From contig MEQL01000020.1 of NCBI GenBank assembly GCA_001770205.1, positions 1 to 44,496 on the forward strand: a stretch of DNA of 44,496 nucleotides, written 5' to 3'. Under the pieces are notes generated by a model. It did not search any database, was not told the DNA's origin, and worked only from the letters and a program-made list of their open reading frames with translations. A program made the translations under genes and the position numbers. Source of the DNA: Bdellovibrionales bacterium RIFOXYD12_FULL_39_22 (GTDB lineage Bacteria > Bdellovibrionota > Bacteriovoracia > Bacteriovoracales > Bacteriovoracaceae). Below, piece by piece: positions 7,971 through 16,384 of the stretch; within the stretch, counting starts at the first letter, position 1; each line of letters begins with the position of its first letter.

Positions 7971-8951
7971 ATGGATCAAGAGGAGAAGCTAAAGGCACTG
8001 GAAGTCTATTTTAATTTAATGTCCTTTAATGGCGGCGCTTATATCTTTCAGATCGCTAGCAAAATGAATATTTTTTTACAGTTTAAAAATCAATCATTAT
8101 CAGTTACTGAAATGGCCACAGCACTTTCCATGCAAGAACGGCCGCTTTCCGCCCTACTGGAATGCTTAGTGGCCATGGGCCTTCTGCAAAGACAGGACGG
8201 TAAATACTATCCTTCGCCTACCTTACAATTTTTGCACGGTAATTATCAAAATTTAAGTTCTGACTACTGGGAACATTTGCCCACGCTACTTAAAACCGGT
8301 ATCCCATATAAAAAAATGGATGCTGTAGAAAATAGCGAAAGTGAGTATAAAACACAGGTAAAATCTCTGGAGTGGATGATGCGTCCTTCTGCGATGCTGG
8401 CCGCCCAAATGTTAGGTATTGGGAAATCGATCAACGGAGCAAAAATTTTGGATGTCGGGGCCGGATCAGCTGTTTGGAGTCTGGCCATGTTGCAACAAGA
8501 CTCAACAGCATCTGCTACCGCACTAGATTGGCCGGCAGTTTTAGAAGTAGCTAACGAGTCAGCAAAAATACAAAATCTAAGCGGCCGCTTTAAAACCATT
8601 GCTGGCAACTATCATCAAGTAGAAATTAAAGAACAATATGATTTAATTATTCTTGGCAATGTAACCCATCTAGAAAGCGATGTGGGCAATATTAATCTTC
8701 TCTCTCGTCTAAAAAACTATCTCAACCCGCAAGGCCGTTTGATAATTTTTGATGTTTTTAGAGGCCAAAAGCAAGGTGATTTATCGGCGGCCTTATATGA
8801 AATGGGGTTGGTGATTAGAACGACTCAAGGCAAAGTATATGGCAAAGAGGAATTAAGTCACTTTTTACATCAGAGTGGATATTCAAAAACTAATTTTATG
8901 CCTATAGAAATTACCCCGTACACCATGGGAATGTTGATAGCAGAGGTTTAG
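7971..8951 (+). CDS. SAM-dependent methyltransferase with N-terminal winged helix (O-methyltransferase type)
   Basis: The 326-residue product has the build of small-molecule O-methyltransferases: an N-terminal winged-helix dimerisation domain (LSVTEMATALSMQERPLSAL), then a Rossmann domain with SAM motif ILDVGAGSAVW near residue 158 and a catalytic-region strand (YDLIILGNVTHLE). An AGAGG site precedes the ATG. It lies 42 bases after the hydrolase-methyltransferase fusion and one base before the next gene, so the three are one transcription unit. Enzymes of this build methylate hydroxyl groups of polyketides, phenazines, carotenoids and similar compounds; the actual substrate here cannot be read from the sequence. 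Confidence 0.8.
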   Translation: MDQEEKLKALEVYFNLMSFNGGAYIFQIASKMNIFLQFKNQSLSVTEMATALSMQERPLSALLECLVAMGLLQRQDGKYYPSPTLQFLHGNYQNLSSDYWEHLPTLLKTGIPYKKMDAVENSESEYKTQVKSLEWMMRPSAMLAAQMLGIGKSINGAKILDVGAGSAVWSLAMLQQDSTASATALDWPAVLEVANESAKIQNLSGRFKTIAGNYHQVEIKEQYDLIILGNVTHLESDVGNINLLSRLKNYLNPQGRLIIFDVFRGQKQGDLSAALYEMGLVIRTTQGKVYGKEELSHFLHQSGYSKTNFMPIEITPYTMGMLIAEV

Positions 8952-8952
8952 T

Positions 8953-9291
8953 ATGGCCATTTTCCTCTCTCTTGTTGCCGCGGCCATTGGGGCCTTAGCA
9001 CAATATTTTTATAAATTGGGCGCGGCCAGAGTATTAGAAATTCCCATTTATAAAAATGTTTATATTTTTTTAGGACTTATTTCTTTTTCGGCCGTACTGG
9101 TGTTGTTTATCGTTGCTTTCCGCTTGGGTGGTAAAATGTTTGTCATCTATCCCGTCTATGCCACCACCTATATTTGGAGTGGACTACTTGCTTATTTCGT
9201 GGCCAAAGAGCCTATCAATCATTGGCAAATCATCGGCGTAATCTGCATAATGTTGGGAGTCTCTATAATTTCGCTTGGACATGAACACTAA
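8953..9291 (+). CDS. Small four-helix membrane protein, SMR/EamA-like transporter
   Basis: A 112-residue integral membrane protein with four hydrophobic helices and the size of the small multidrug resistance family, or of half an EamA transporter. GLISFSAVLVLFIVAF and YPVYATTYIWSGLLAYF are typical helix blocks; the conserved SMR glutamate of helix 1 is not present in the usual place (IGALAQYFYKLG), and a Glu lies in the KEPINHWQ loop as in EamA/ArnE-F-like proteins. The ribosome site GAGG lies inside the end of the preceding gene and the ATG follows its stop by one base, so translation is coupled. It may export or flip the product of the two methyltransferases. The gene end overlaps the convergent typA stop by four bases. 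Confidence 0.7.
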   Translation: MAIFLSLVAAAIGALAQYFYKLGAARVLEIPIYKNVYIFLGLISFSAVLVLFIVAFRLGGKMFVIYPVYATTYIWSGLLAYFVAKEPINHWQIIGVICIMLGVSIISLGHEH

Positions 9292-11168
9292 GACTCGCGC
9301 AAAGCACGAACTACTGAACGATCACTCTGTTTAAGATTTTTTTTGCGAATACGAATGTTCAGTGGTGTTACTTCCACCCATTCATCATCATCAATCCAAT
9401 CCAGTGCCCATTCCAAGGTTCGAGGCGCAATAGGTGGAAGGATAATGTTTTCATCTTTCCCGGCAGTCCGTACACTAGAGAGATGTTTTTCCCTAACAAC
9501 ATTGATATTTGAATCATTTGTTCTGGTGTGTTCTCCCACTACCATCCCCTCGTAAACTGCTTCCCCTGGTTTGATAAACTGTCGCCCAACGGCCAATAAA
9601 TTAAATAGCGCATACGGCGTAGCATGCCCCGCTCGATCGGAAATAAGTGCTCCATTCTGCCTGGCCAACATATCACCGGCATAAGTTTTATAACCTAAGA
9701 AATAGGAAGACATCAATCCTTGGCCCTTGGTATCCGTCAAAAATAGTGAGCGATAGCCAATTACTCCGCGTGAAGGAATAACAAACTCAATCCGAGTACG
9801 ATTCTCGCCAATTGAAACCATGTTATTCATTCGTCCCTTCCGATTAGATAGTTTTTCAGTAATAGGCCCGGTAAACTCTGAAGGAACATCTAAAATCAAC
9901 ATTTCAAAAGGCTCCAGTTTTGCCCCATTTTCATCGGTTTTCATAATAACTTCCGGCCGCGAAACCATGAATTCAAAACCTTTGCGTCGCAACTCTTCAA
10001 AGACAATGGCCAATTGGAATTCACCTCGGCCTTTAAGCATAAATACTTTGGGATCAACCGTTCGAGCATAGCGCAAGGCCACATTCAAGCGACAAGATTC
10101 TTCTAAAAATTCTTCTAATTTGCGCGAGGTCAAATATTCTCCCTCTTTACCAGAAAGAGGAGATGTAGAAACCGAGACATTAACCGAAACAGTAGGAGGT
10201 TCAATCTCCACTCGTGGCAGCGGATCTGGCCGATCAAAAGAGCAGATAGTATCGCCAATCTCCGCCTCAGAAAATCCAGAAATTATGGCAATTTCCCCCG
10301 CACTACAATTATCTACCTCAACCTGTCCTAGGCCGCCAAAAACCTGAATAGATGCCACTTTGAAATTTTTTGTTTTCCCATCACGGCCACACCAAGTGGC
10401 CTGTTCTAGTCTTCTAATAAATCCTCGTTGAATACGGCCAATCATCAATGGCCCCATATAGGGAGAATAAGAGAGGTTTGCAACCAGTAATTGCAAGTCC
10501 GGCCCTGGTGAAATTTTTGGGGAAGGAAAAAAATCTGAAATTAAAAAATCTAAAAGTGGATGCAAATTTTTCCCTTTTTGCGAAGGATCCTCCAAGTACT
10601 CCACCGCCCAACCTTCGCGCGCCGAGGCATATAGCTTGGGAATATGTAAATCAAAATCTTCCAAACTTAAAAGAGAGGCCAACTCCAAGAAAAGATCATC
10701 AATTTCGACTTCCACCTCTTTCACTCGTTGATCAGCACGATCCACTTTATTAATAACGACTGCAATTTTAAGTCGACGCTCCATGGCCTTCTGCAAAACA
10801 AACCGAGTCTGCGGCAATGGGCCTTCGGAGGCATCTACCAATAAAAATACTGAGTCCACCATCATCAGTGAGCGCTCTACTTCCCCTCCAAAATCAGAGT
10901 GTCCAGGAGTATCCAGTAAATTAATTTTTATCCCTTTCCATACAATAGAGCAATTTTTAGCACGAATGGTAATACCTCTCTCCTGCTCTAACTCTCCCGA
11001 ATCCATCACTCGTTCAGCGGGAGCATCTTTGCCAAAATTTATTCCTGACTGCGAAAGCAGGCCATCCACTAATGTCGTCTTTCCGTGGTCAACGTGAGCA
11101 ACAATAGCAACATTTTTAATAGGTAAAACTACCGTTGAATCCCCGGTTTTAGTTGTAAGATCATTCAT
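9288..11168 (-). CDS. typA: Ribosome-associated GTPase TypA/BipA
   Basis: A translational GTPase of the elongation-factor family that binds the ribosome and acts in 50S assembly and stress or cold adaptation. At 626 residues it is close to the usual length. It has an amino-terminal GTPase with G1 AHVDHGKTT (24-32), switch II DTPGHSDFGGE, and NKVD for guanine recognition, then domain II, the EF-G-like domains III and V, and the BipA-specific C-terminus (NVVREKHLSSVR). AGGAAA precedes the ATG. It lies 18 bases downstream of arcA on the same strand and may be cotranscribed with the arginine genes. The 3' end abuts a convergent gene with no room for a terminator between them. Confidence 0.97.
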   Translation of the reverse strand: MNDLTTKTGDSTVVLPIKNVAIVAHVDHGKTTLVDGLLSQSGINFGKDAPAERVMDSGELEQERGITIRAKNCSIVWKGIKINLLDTPGHSDFGGEVERSLMMVDSVFLLVDASEGPLPQTRFVLQKAMERRLKIAVVINKVDRADQRVKEVEVEIDDLFLELASLLSLEDFDLHIPKLYASAREGWAVEYLEDPSQKGKNLHPLLDFLISDFFPSPKISPGPDLQLLVANLSYSPYMGPLMIGRIQRGFIRRLEQATWCGRDGKTKNFKVASIQVFGGLGQVEVDNCSAGEIAIISGFSEAEIGDTICSFDRPDPLPRVEIEPPTVSVNVSVSTSPLSGKEGEYLTSRKLEEFLEESCRLNVALRYARTVDPKVFMLKGRGEFQLAIVFEELRRKGFEFMVSRPEVIMKTDENGAKLEPFEMLILDVPSEFTGPITEKLSNRKGRMNNMVSIGENRTRIEFVIPSRGVIGYRSLFLTDTKGQGLMSSYFLGYKTYAGDMLARQNGALISDRAGHATPYALFNLLAVGRQFIKPGEAVYEGMVVGEHTRTNDSNINVVREKHLSSVRTAGKDENIILPPIAPRTLEWALDWIDDDEWVEVTPLNIRIRKKNLKQSDRSVVRALRES

Positions 11169-11186
11169 AGTTTGGATTTCCTTTAA

Positions 11187-12467
11187 TCAATTTTGTCTAC
11201 GATTAGCATTAGCAAGTAGGCGACGATCTCGGTAAAGTGGATGAGTAAGGCAACGCGGCCCTCCTCGCGCACGACAAAGTTCCTCGCCTTTTAACAAAAT
11301 GGCCGTCTTCTGATTGAAGTTCGGTTCAAAAGTTTGGCTTAAAACTTCGGAAGCATTTACGCAAAGATAACCTGCGCGCGACAACTCTTTAATGGTATTT
11401 ATATTTCGCGAATAGGTCAAAATAATTCCTGGCGCAATACAAAAGGAGTTGGCCCCTTGAGTCCATTGTTCTCTCTTTTGCGCAATCAAATTATTTTTTC
11501 CTCCGCAGTAAATGGGTTTTAGTGGAATTTTCAGATCATTAAGTAAGTCAAAAATTAGATCATATTTTTTCTCTTTAAACTCTGTCTGGTTTAAATCGAA
11601 GTAAAAAATATCTGCACGAGTTAAACTCTCTGGAGCAAACAGTGGAGGATAAATCAAACATTCATCTTCGCTAATGCGTGTAAACACCGTATCCAAATGA
11701 ATAAAGCTAATCTGATTGGGAAGCTTGGCCACAATGAGGTTTTTAACTCCTAGTTTTTTTAATTCTTTAGAAAGTAATTGAATGGATTTAAGACTAGTTC
11801 TACGAGACCAGGCAATGGCCACTGTATCCTCATCCAATACCAAAAAATCTCCCCCCTCCAGTGATAGCTTTGTTCCTTCGGTACCCAATTGATGAAGGTC
11901 AATAATAGGTTTATCCAAAATCAGCTCAGGATGGTTGGTAAAAATAAAAATCATCAATTTTGCTTCGCGTCTGCGTACTGGTTCGGCCATGGAGGAGGCC
12001 AATATACGATTAAAGGCCACAATCACTGGATCTCTAGCAAAGATCAAATTGGGAATAGGTTTTAATAGATATAAGTTCTCATCATCCATTAAATGCTTAT
12101 CTAGTAAAATACCTTCAATCAAAGCTGCCGCTAATTGCTTGGGTGTTAGTGACTTTAATTTTTTTACAACTTGCAAAGATAGATGTTCTAATAATTGCAA
12201 TTCATCAACCAGTGCGGCCACTACTTCTTTACTGGCCGCTTCCAAGGCCGTAATCAATAACTCTTTTATCTCTAAAACCTCTACCCCATATTTGCGAAAG
12301 ACGTTACACATAGCGCGATGTTCTTCCTGGGCCATCTCTCCAAAAAGGATATCTTCAAATAAAAGTTCATTGGCGCCCTCAGGTACAATTATATCAATTT
12401 CGGGGCCAGGTGAATGAACCATTACCTTTTTCAAAATTCCAATTTCGGAATATAGATTCGGCGTCAT
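11187..12467 (-). CDS. arcA: Arginine deiminase
   Basis: Hydrolyses arginine to citrulline and ammonia. The 426-residue product has the family's landmarks: LIFARDP (Asp146), EGGD (204-207), HLDTVFTRI with catalytic His257, and the nucleophile Cys406 in ARGGPRC followed by PLYRDR. The fold is the five-bladed propeller of the amidinotransferase superfamily. GGAG lies upstream of the ATG. It follows the 283-aa unknown gene by five bases and that gene follows ornithine carbamoyltransferase, so the set forms an operon. With ornithine carbamoyltransferase this makes two of the three steps of the arginine deiminase pathway; no carbamate kinase or arginine/ornithine antiporter is in the window. Confidence 0.93.
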   Translation of the reverse strand: MTPNLYSEIGILKKVMVHSPGPEIDIIVPEGANELLFEDILFGEMAQEEHRAMCNVFRKYGVEVLEIKELLITALEAASKEVVAALVDELQLLEHLSLQVVKKLKSLTPKQLAAALIEGILLDKHLMDDENLYLLKPIPNLIFARDPVIVAFNRILASSMAEPVRRREAKLMIFIFTNHPELILDKPIIDLHQLGTEGTKLSLEGGDFLVLDEDTVAIAWSRRTSLKSIQLLSKELKKLGVKNLIVAKLPNQISFIHLDTVFTRISEDECLIYPPLFAPESLTRADIFYFDLNQTEFKEKKYDLIFDLLNDLKIPLKPIYCGGKNNLIAQKREQWTQGANSFCIAPGIILTYSRNINTIKELSRAGYLCVNASEVLSQTFEPNFNQKTAILLKGEELCRARGGPRCLTHPLYRDRRLLANANRRQN

Positions 12468-12472
12468 ACTAC

Positions 12473-13324
12473 CTACTCTCCTCGCTTGATTGCTAAGAAT
12501 TTCTTTCCATCCTTAATAATGGGCCGGCCAACAATTTTATACTGAGCTCCGTTCTCAATTTCCATCTGCATTTTTTTATAAAAATCATTATCCAAGGCAT
12601 CCACTAAAAAATCATATGCAACGGCCACTCGTTCCTTCCCCGATAAGGCGGACAAAAGGCCCAAATCTGTATAGACCGAACGATAGGCCATAGTTTTTTC
12701 AAAGGAGTGAGCAGGAGTATAACTCGAATGTACTTCCATATCCGCCAATTGCGAATGAATATGTATGGCCGAGGATTCCCACTGAGTGGCGCCAAACATT
12801 TTACCGATATTTAAAACCTTAAGTCCCAATGCCTTTGTCAAAAGTGCCAATCCCGAAAGTGGATAATAATTTCCAATAAAAGAATTGGCCGAACATAAGT
12901 TATGGCCGAACCAAGAATCACCACTTGCCATGGGTATGGCAATATACATGGAGAAAGGTACTAGGCCCTTATAATTGCGATCAATTTTATAAATTTTTAA
13001 AACTTCTTCCGGTAAATCTGCTGCCATCTTTCCGAGACCTACGATTCCCCCTACCATCTCGCCACAATCAAAAAAAACCCACTTATCCATAGGCATTCCG
13101 ACTTGTCCAAAAGATAGAGAATCTAGTGTTTGCAAAAGATCAAAAAAAGTGGCGTGTTTTGAATCAATACAAGAAATAATATTCTCTTTTTTTATCTCCA
13201 GGCCCCAGGGAGAGAGATTGAAGGCAGGTAAATTGCCAGGGTAACTTAGAACATACAACTCACATTCATTTAAAATGTTTTTGTACTTTTGATTAATTTT
13301 ATCTAATTCCAATGAAAGCTTCAT
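12473..13324 (-). CDS. Unknown conserved-looking protein between argF/arcB and arcA
   Basis: A 283-residue soluble protein I do not recognise. It is not carbamate kinase: no kinase-type glycine-rich motifs are visible. Features include DKWVFFDCGEMVGGIVG in the first half, then SGDSWFGHNLCSANSF and YYPLSGLALLTKALGLKV, a His-rich stretch (AIHIHSQLADMEVHSS) and a C-terminal strand pair. AAAGGATT precedes the ATG. It sits 18 bases after ornithine carbamoyltransferase and five bases before arginine deiminase, so its job is probably tied to arginine, citrulline or ornithine. It could be an acyltransferase or a regulator, but no motif decides this. Confidence 0.6.
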   Translation of the reverse strand: MKLSLELDKINQKYKNILNECELYVLSYPGNLPAFNLSPWGLEIKKENIISCIDSKHATFFDLLQTLDSLSFGQVGMPMDKWVFFDCGEMVGGIVGLGKMAADLPEEVLKIYKIDRNYKGLVPFSMYIAIPMASGDSWFGHNLCSANSFIGNYYPLSGLALLTKALGLKVLNIGKMFGATQWESSAIHIHSQLADMEVHSSYTPAHSFEKTMAYRSVYTDLGLLSALSGKERVAVAYDFLVDALDNDFYKKMQMEIENGAQYKIVGRPIIKDGKKFLAIKRGE

Positions 13325-13342
13325 AATCCTTTCTGGCCTTCC

Positions 13343-14266
13343 CTATTTTCTCTTTTTCATCAAGGTATACATGATGGCCTTTTGAGCATGCAAGCGATTT
13401 TCTGCCTGATCAAAAATTATCGATTGCTTACCATCAATAACCTCATTGGCCACCTCTTCACCTCTATGAGCAGGTAGGCAATGCATGTAAACGGCCTTTT
13501 TATTGGCCATGGCCATGACTTCTGGCGTGACTTTGTACGGACCTAGGGCCTGTAGCCGTTTAGCTGACTCTGCCTCTTGGCCCATGCTAGTGAAAGTATC
13601 TCCGTAAATAATATCTGAGCCTTTCATGCCTTCTGCGATGTTATCTGTAAAGGTTAATTTAACTTTAGCTGACTTAGCATCTTTTTCACCAGCAGCAATT
13701 AGTTCACTGGCCAGCGTATGACTTTTTGGCGAGATCGAACAAAAATCCAATCCAAAACGAATACACGCATTCATTAGAGAGAGAGTCACATTGTTACCAT
13801 CCCCAACGTACGTTAGCTTAAGACCTTTTAGTTTTTTAAACTTTTCTCGAATAGTCATCATATCCGCCATTGCCTGGCAAGGATGATTAAAATCAGTCAG
13901 TCCGTTAATAACTGGGATAGAGGCATGCTGGGCCAATTCAGTTACATCTGAGTGCTTGAAGGTTCTAATCATAATGCCATCGAGATAACGAGATAAAACC
14001 TTTGCCGTATCGTAAATAGTCTCTCCACGAGATAGTTGTAAGTCGTTTGCACTGAAAAACAGTCCCTGCCCACCTAGTTGAAAAATCCCAGTTTGAAAGG
14101 AAACTCTCGTTCGAGTAGAATTTTTTGTAAAAATCATTCCCAACGTCTGTCCTTGAAGTGACTTGGCGTACTTTTTGGGATGCTTTTTCATATCATCGGC
14201 CAAATCAAGTATTTTAGTTAACTCTTTGCTTGAATAATCAATAACGGCGATAAAATCCTTTTTCAT
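13343..14266 (-). CDS. Ornithine carbamoyltransferase
   Basis: Transfers carbamoyl between carbamoyl phosphate/ornithine and citrulline/phosphate. All family motifs are intact in 307 residues: STRTR at 50-54 (carbamoyl phosphate), HPCQ at 128-131, the DTFTSMGQE ornithine loop near 223-231 and HCLPA at 262-266. AGGAGG precedes the ATG by ten bases. As first gene of an operon with arginine deiminase it probably works in the catabolic direction (ArcB), but an anabolic role (ArgF) cannot be excluded from sequence. The 273 bases upstream are shared with the divergent PEPCK gene and hold the promoters for both; I see no gene there. Confidence 0.93.
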   Translation of the reverse strand: MKKDFIAVIDYSSKELTKILDLADDMKKHPKKYAKSLQGQTLGMIFTKNSTRTRVSFQTGIFQLGGQGLFFSANDLQLSRGETIYDTAKVLSRYLDGIMIRTFKHSDVTELAQHASIPVINGLTDFNHPCQAMADMMTIREKFKKLKGLKLTYVGDGNNVTLSLMNACIRFGLDFCSISPKSHTLASELIAAGEKDAKSAKVKLTFTDNIAEGMKGSDIIYGDTFTSMGQEAESAKRLQALGPYKVTPEVMAMANKKAVYMHCLPAHRGEEVANEVIDGKQSIIFDQAENRLHAQKAIMYTLMKKRK

Positions 14267-14539
14267 AAACGGCTGTGCCTCCTAATGGGTAAATAAAGGG
14301 GTAATTTAGCTATAAATATATCGGGATAAATTAGCCGAAAGAAGTAGACAATGGCAATGACATTGATAAAAAAATCGCCTATTCGGCAAAACTTGAAAAA
14401 TGGAACAATTCTAAGCAAAACAGTCAGAAATTGTCTTGCAATTTCCAAACATTCCCTCTCCATTACCAATGGACATTTTCACAAAATCTTGTATTGTTGT
14501 TATCAATAATATTAACGTGAGTATTTTAAGGAGCATTAA

Positions 14540-16342
14540 ATGTCTAACAAACAAACTAACAACAAAAAATTGCTTTCTTGGGTAGATGAGATAACCAAGA
14601 TGTGTAAACCAGAAAATGTCCATTGGTGTGATGGCTCTGAAGCAGAGTACAACAAATTGGCCGATCAAATGGTAAAAAATGGAACATTCACCAAGTTGAA
14701 TGATAAAACAAGACCTAATTGCTATCTGGCGCGCTCTCACCCTAGTGATGTGGCCCGCGTCGAGAATAGAACCTTCATCTGCTCAAATAAAAAAGAGGAT
14801 GCTGGGCCAACAAATAATTGGGCCGACCCTCGAGAAATGAAAGAAATTTTGCGCAAAAAATTTGATGGAGCAATGAAAGGCAGAACCATGTATATTATCC
14901 CTTTCTCTATGGGCCCCATCGGTGCTTTGGCCTCTCGAATCGGCATAGAGATTACTGATTCTCCTTACGTTGTATTGAATATGAAAATTATGACTCGCAT
15001 GGGAGAAAAAGTTCTAAAGGCCCTAGGCGATAACGGTGATTTCGTTCCCTGTCTACACTCTCTGGGTGCTCCTCTTTCTCCAGGACAAAAAGATAGTACC
15101 TGGCCATGCGCTCCCAGCATAGATGATAAATTCATCTCTCATTTCCCAGAAGATCCGGCCATCTGGTCTTATGGTTCTGGGTACGGTGGAAATGCCCTCT
15201 TGGGAAAAAAATGTTTGGCGCTACGAATCGCTTCTCCAGTAGCAAGAAAAGAGGGATGGCTTGCCGAACATATGCTTATTTTAGCACTTACCTCTCCAGC
15301 AAAAAAAACCTATTATGTAGCGGCCGCTTTCCCCTCGGCATGCGGAAAAACTAATTTGGCCATGCTTACTCCTACCATTCCGGGCTGGGATGTAAAGTGT
15401 GTCGGTGATGATATTGCCTGGTTACGCTTTGGCAAGGACGGACGGCTTTACGCAATTAATCCTGAATATGGCTTTTTTGGAGTTGCTCCAGGAACCTCGA
15501 TGGAATCCAATCCAAACGCAATGAAAACCATCACTAAAAATACTATTTTCACCAACGTCGGATTAACTGATGACAAAGATGTGTGGTGGGAAATGATGGG
15601 CGTTTCCGCCCCTCAACATCAAGTCGACTGGAAGGGGAATGATTGGACTCCGGCCTCCAAAGAAGTGGCCGCTCACGCCAATTCTCGCTTTACGGCACCG
15701 GCCAAACAGTGTCCTGTTATTGATCCCCAATGGGAAAGTCCAGAGGGCGTCCCTATTTCAGCTTTCTTGTTTGGAGGCCGTCGGCCATCAACAATCCCTC
15801 TCGTTTATGAGGCACGCTCTTGGGAGCATGGGGTCTTTATCGGCTCAACCATTGCATCAGAAACCACAGCGGCCAACATTTCTGAACAAGGTGTATTAAG
15901 ACGAGATCCTTTTGCGATGTTGCCATTTTGTGGTTACCACATGGGTGATTATTTTGCGCACTGGATTTCTATGGCCAAAAAAACTGATCGAAAAAATCTT
16001 CCCAAGATTTACTCGGTCAACTGGTTTAGAAAATCACCAGAGGGCAAATGGATGTGGCCGGGCTATGGCGAAAACAGTCGCGTTCTAAAATGGATTGTAG
16101 AGCGAATTGAAGGGAAGGCCTCGGCAAATGAAACAGCAATTGGTTTTGTGCCAACTGCCGAAAGCTTAGATGTGGCCGGACTTAAAATTGATAAAAATAC
16201 ACTTAATGACCTTTTGGCCGTTAACAAAGATAACTGGAAAAAAGAGGCCGACAGCATCGAGCAACATTTTAAGCAATTTGGGGACAAATTACCTAGCGAA
16301 CTAACTAAAGAACTAAACGATCTACGTTCTCGTCTAAACTAA
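14540..16342 (+). CDS. pckG: Phosphoenolpyruvate carboxykinase (GTP)
   Basis: Converts oxaloacetate and GTP to PEP, CO2 and GDP, the entry step of gluconeogenesis from TCA-cycle carbon. At 600 residues it is the GTP type: [20 protein letters not shown] near the N-terminal side, kinase motif 1 [12 protein letters not shown] (264-275) with the hyper-reactive Cys268, GDDIAWLRF as metal-binding motif 2, [11 protein letters not shown], and [14 protein letters not shown] lies seven bases before the ATG. It is transcribed alone and divergently from the arginine operon. The pairing fits a cell that lives on amino acids and must make sugars, as predatory bacteria do (inference). Confidence 0.97.
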   Translation: MSNKQTNNKKLLSWVDEITKMCKPENVHWCDGSEAEYNKLADQMVKNGTFTKLNDKTRPNCYLARSHPSDVARVENRTFICSNKKEDAGPTNNWADPREMKEILRKKFDGAMKGRTMYIIPFSMGPIGALASRIGIEITDSPYVVLNMKIMTRMGEKVLKALGDNGDFVPCLHSLGAPLSPGQKDSTWPCAPSIDDKFISHFPEDPAIWSYGSGYGGNALLGKKCLALRIASPVARKEGWLAEHMLILALTSPAKKTYYVAAAFPSACGKTNLAMLTPTIPGWDVKCVGDDIAWLRFGKDGRLYAINPEYGFFGVAPGTSMESNPNAMKTITKNTIFTNVGLTDDKDVWWEMMGVSAPQHQVDWKGNDWTPASKEVAAHANSRFTAPAKQCPVIDPQWESPEGVPISAFLFGGRRPSTIPLVYEARSWEHGVFIGSTIASETTAANISEQGVLRRDPFAMLPFCGYHMGDYFAHWISMAKKTDRKNLPKIYSVNWFRKSPEGKWMWPGYGENSRVLKWIVERIEGKASANETAIGFVPTAESLDVAGLKIDKNTLNDLLAVNKDNWKKEADSIEQHFKQFGDKLPSELTKELNDLRSRLN

Positions 16343-16354
16343 TAACCGACGCTT

Positions 16355-16384
16355 TGTGAGGGTGTTTACTTAAACGCCCTCACA
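16355..16384. terminator. Hairpin between convergent pckG and membrane-protein gene
   Basis: Arms TGTGAGGGTGTTT (16355-16367) and AAACGCCCTCACA (16372-16384) pair over 13 positions with one G-T wobble and a four-base loop. The hairpin lies 12 bases after the pckG stop and includes the stop codon of the convergent 16366-17895 gene. No long T-tract follows, so it may act as a 3'-end stabilising or weak bidirectional termination structure. Confidence 0.5.

Noticed and set aside
9343..11097. Several plus-strand open frames of 70-104 codons
   Set aside because: They lie antisense to typA, have no ribosome sites and show the composition of a shadow frame.
11935..12417. 160-codon plus-strand frame
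   Set aside because: It is antisense to arcA, whose catalytic motifs are intact; no ribosome site.
12473..13324. Carbamate kinase to complete the arginine deiminase pathway
   Set aside because: The protein lacks the amino-acid-kinase glycine motifs and has a different pattern throughout.
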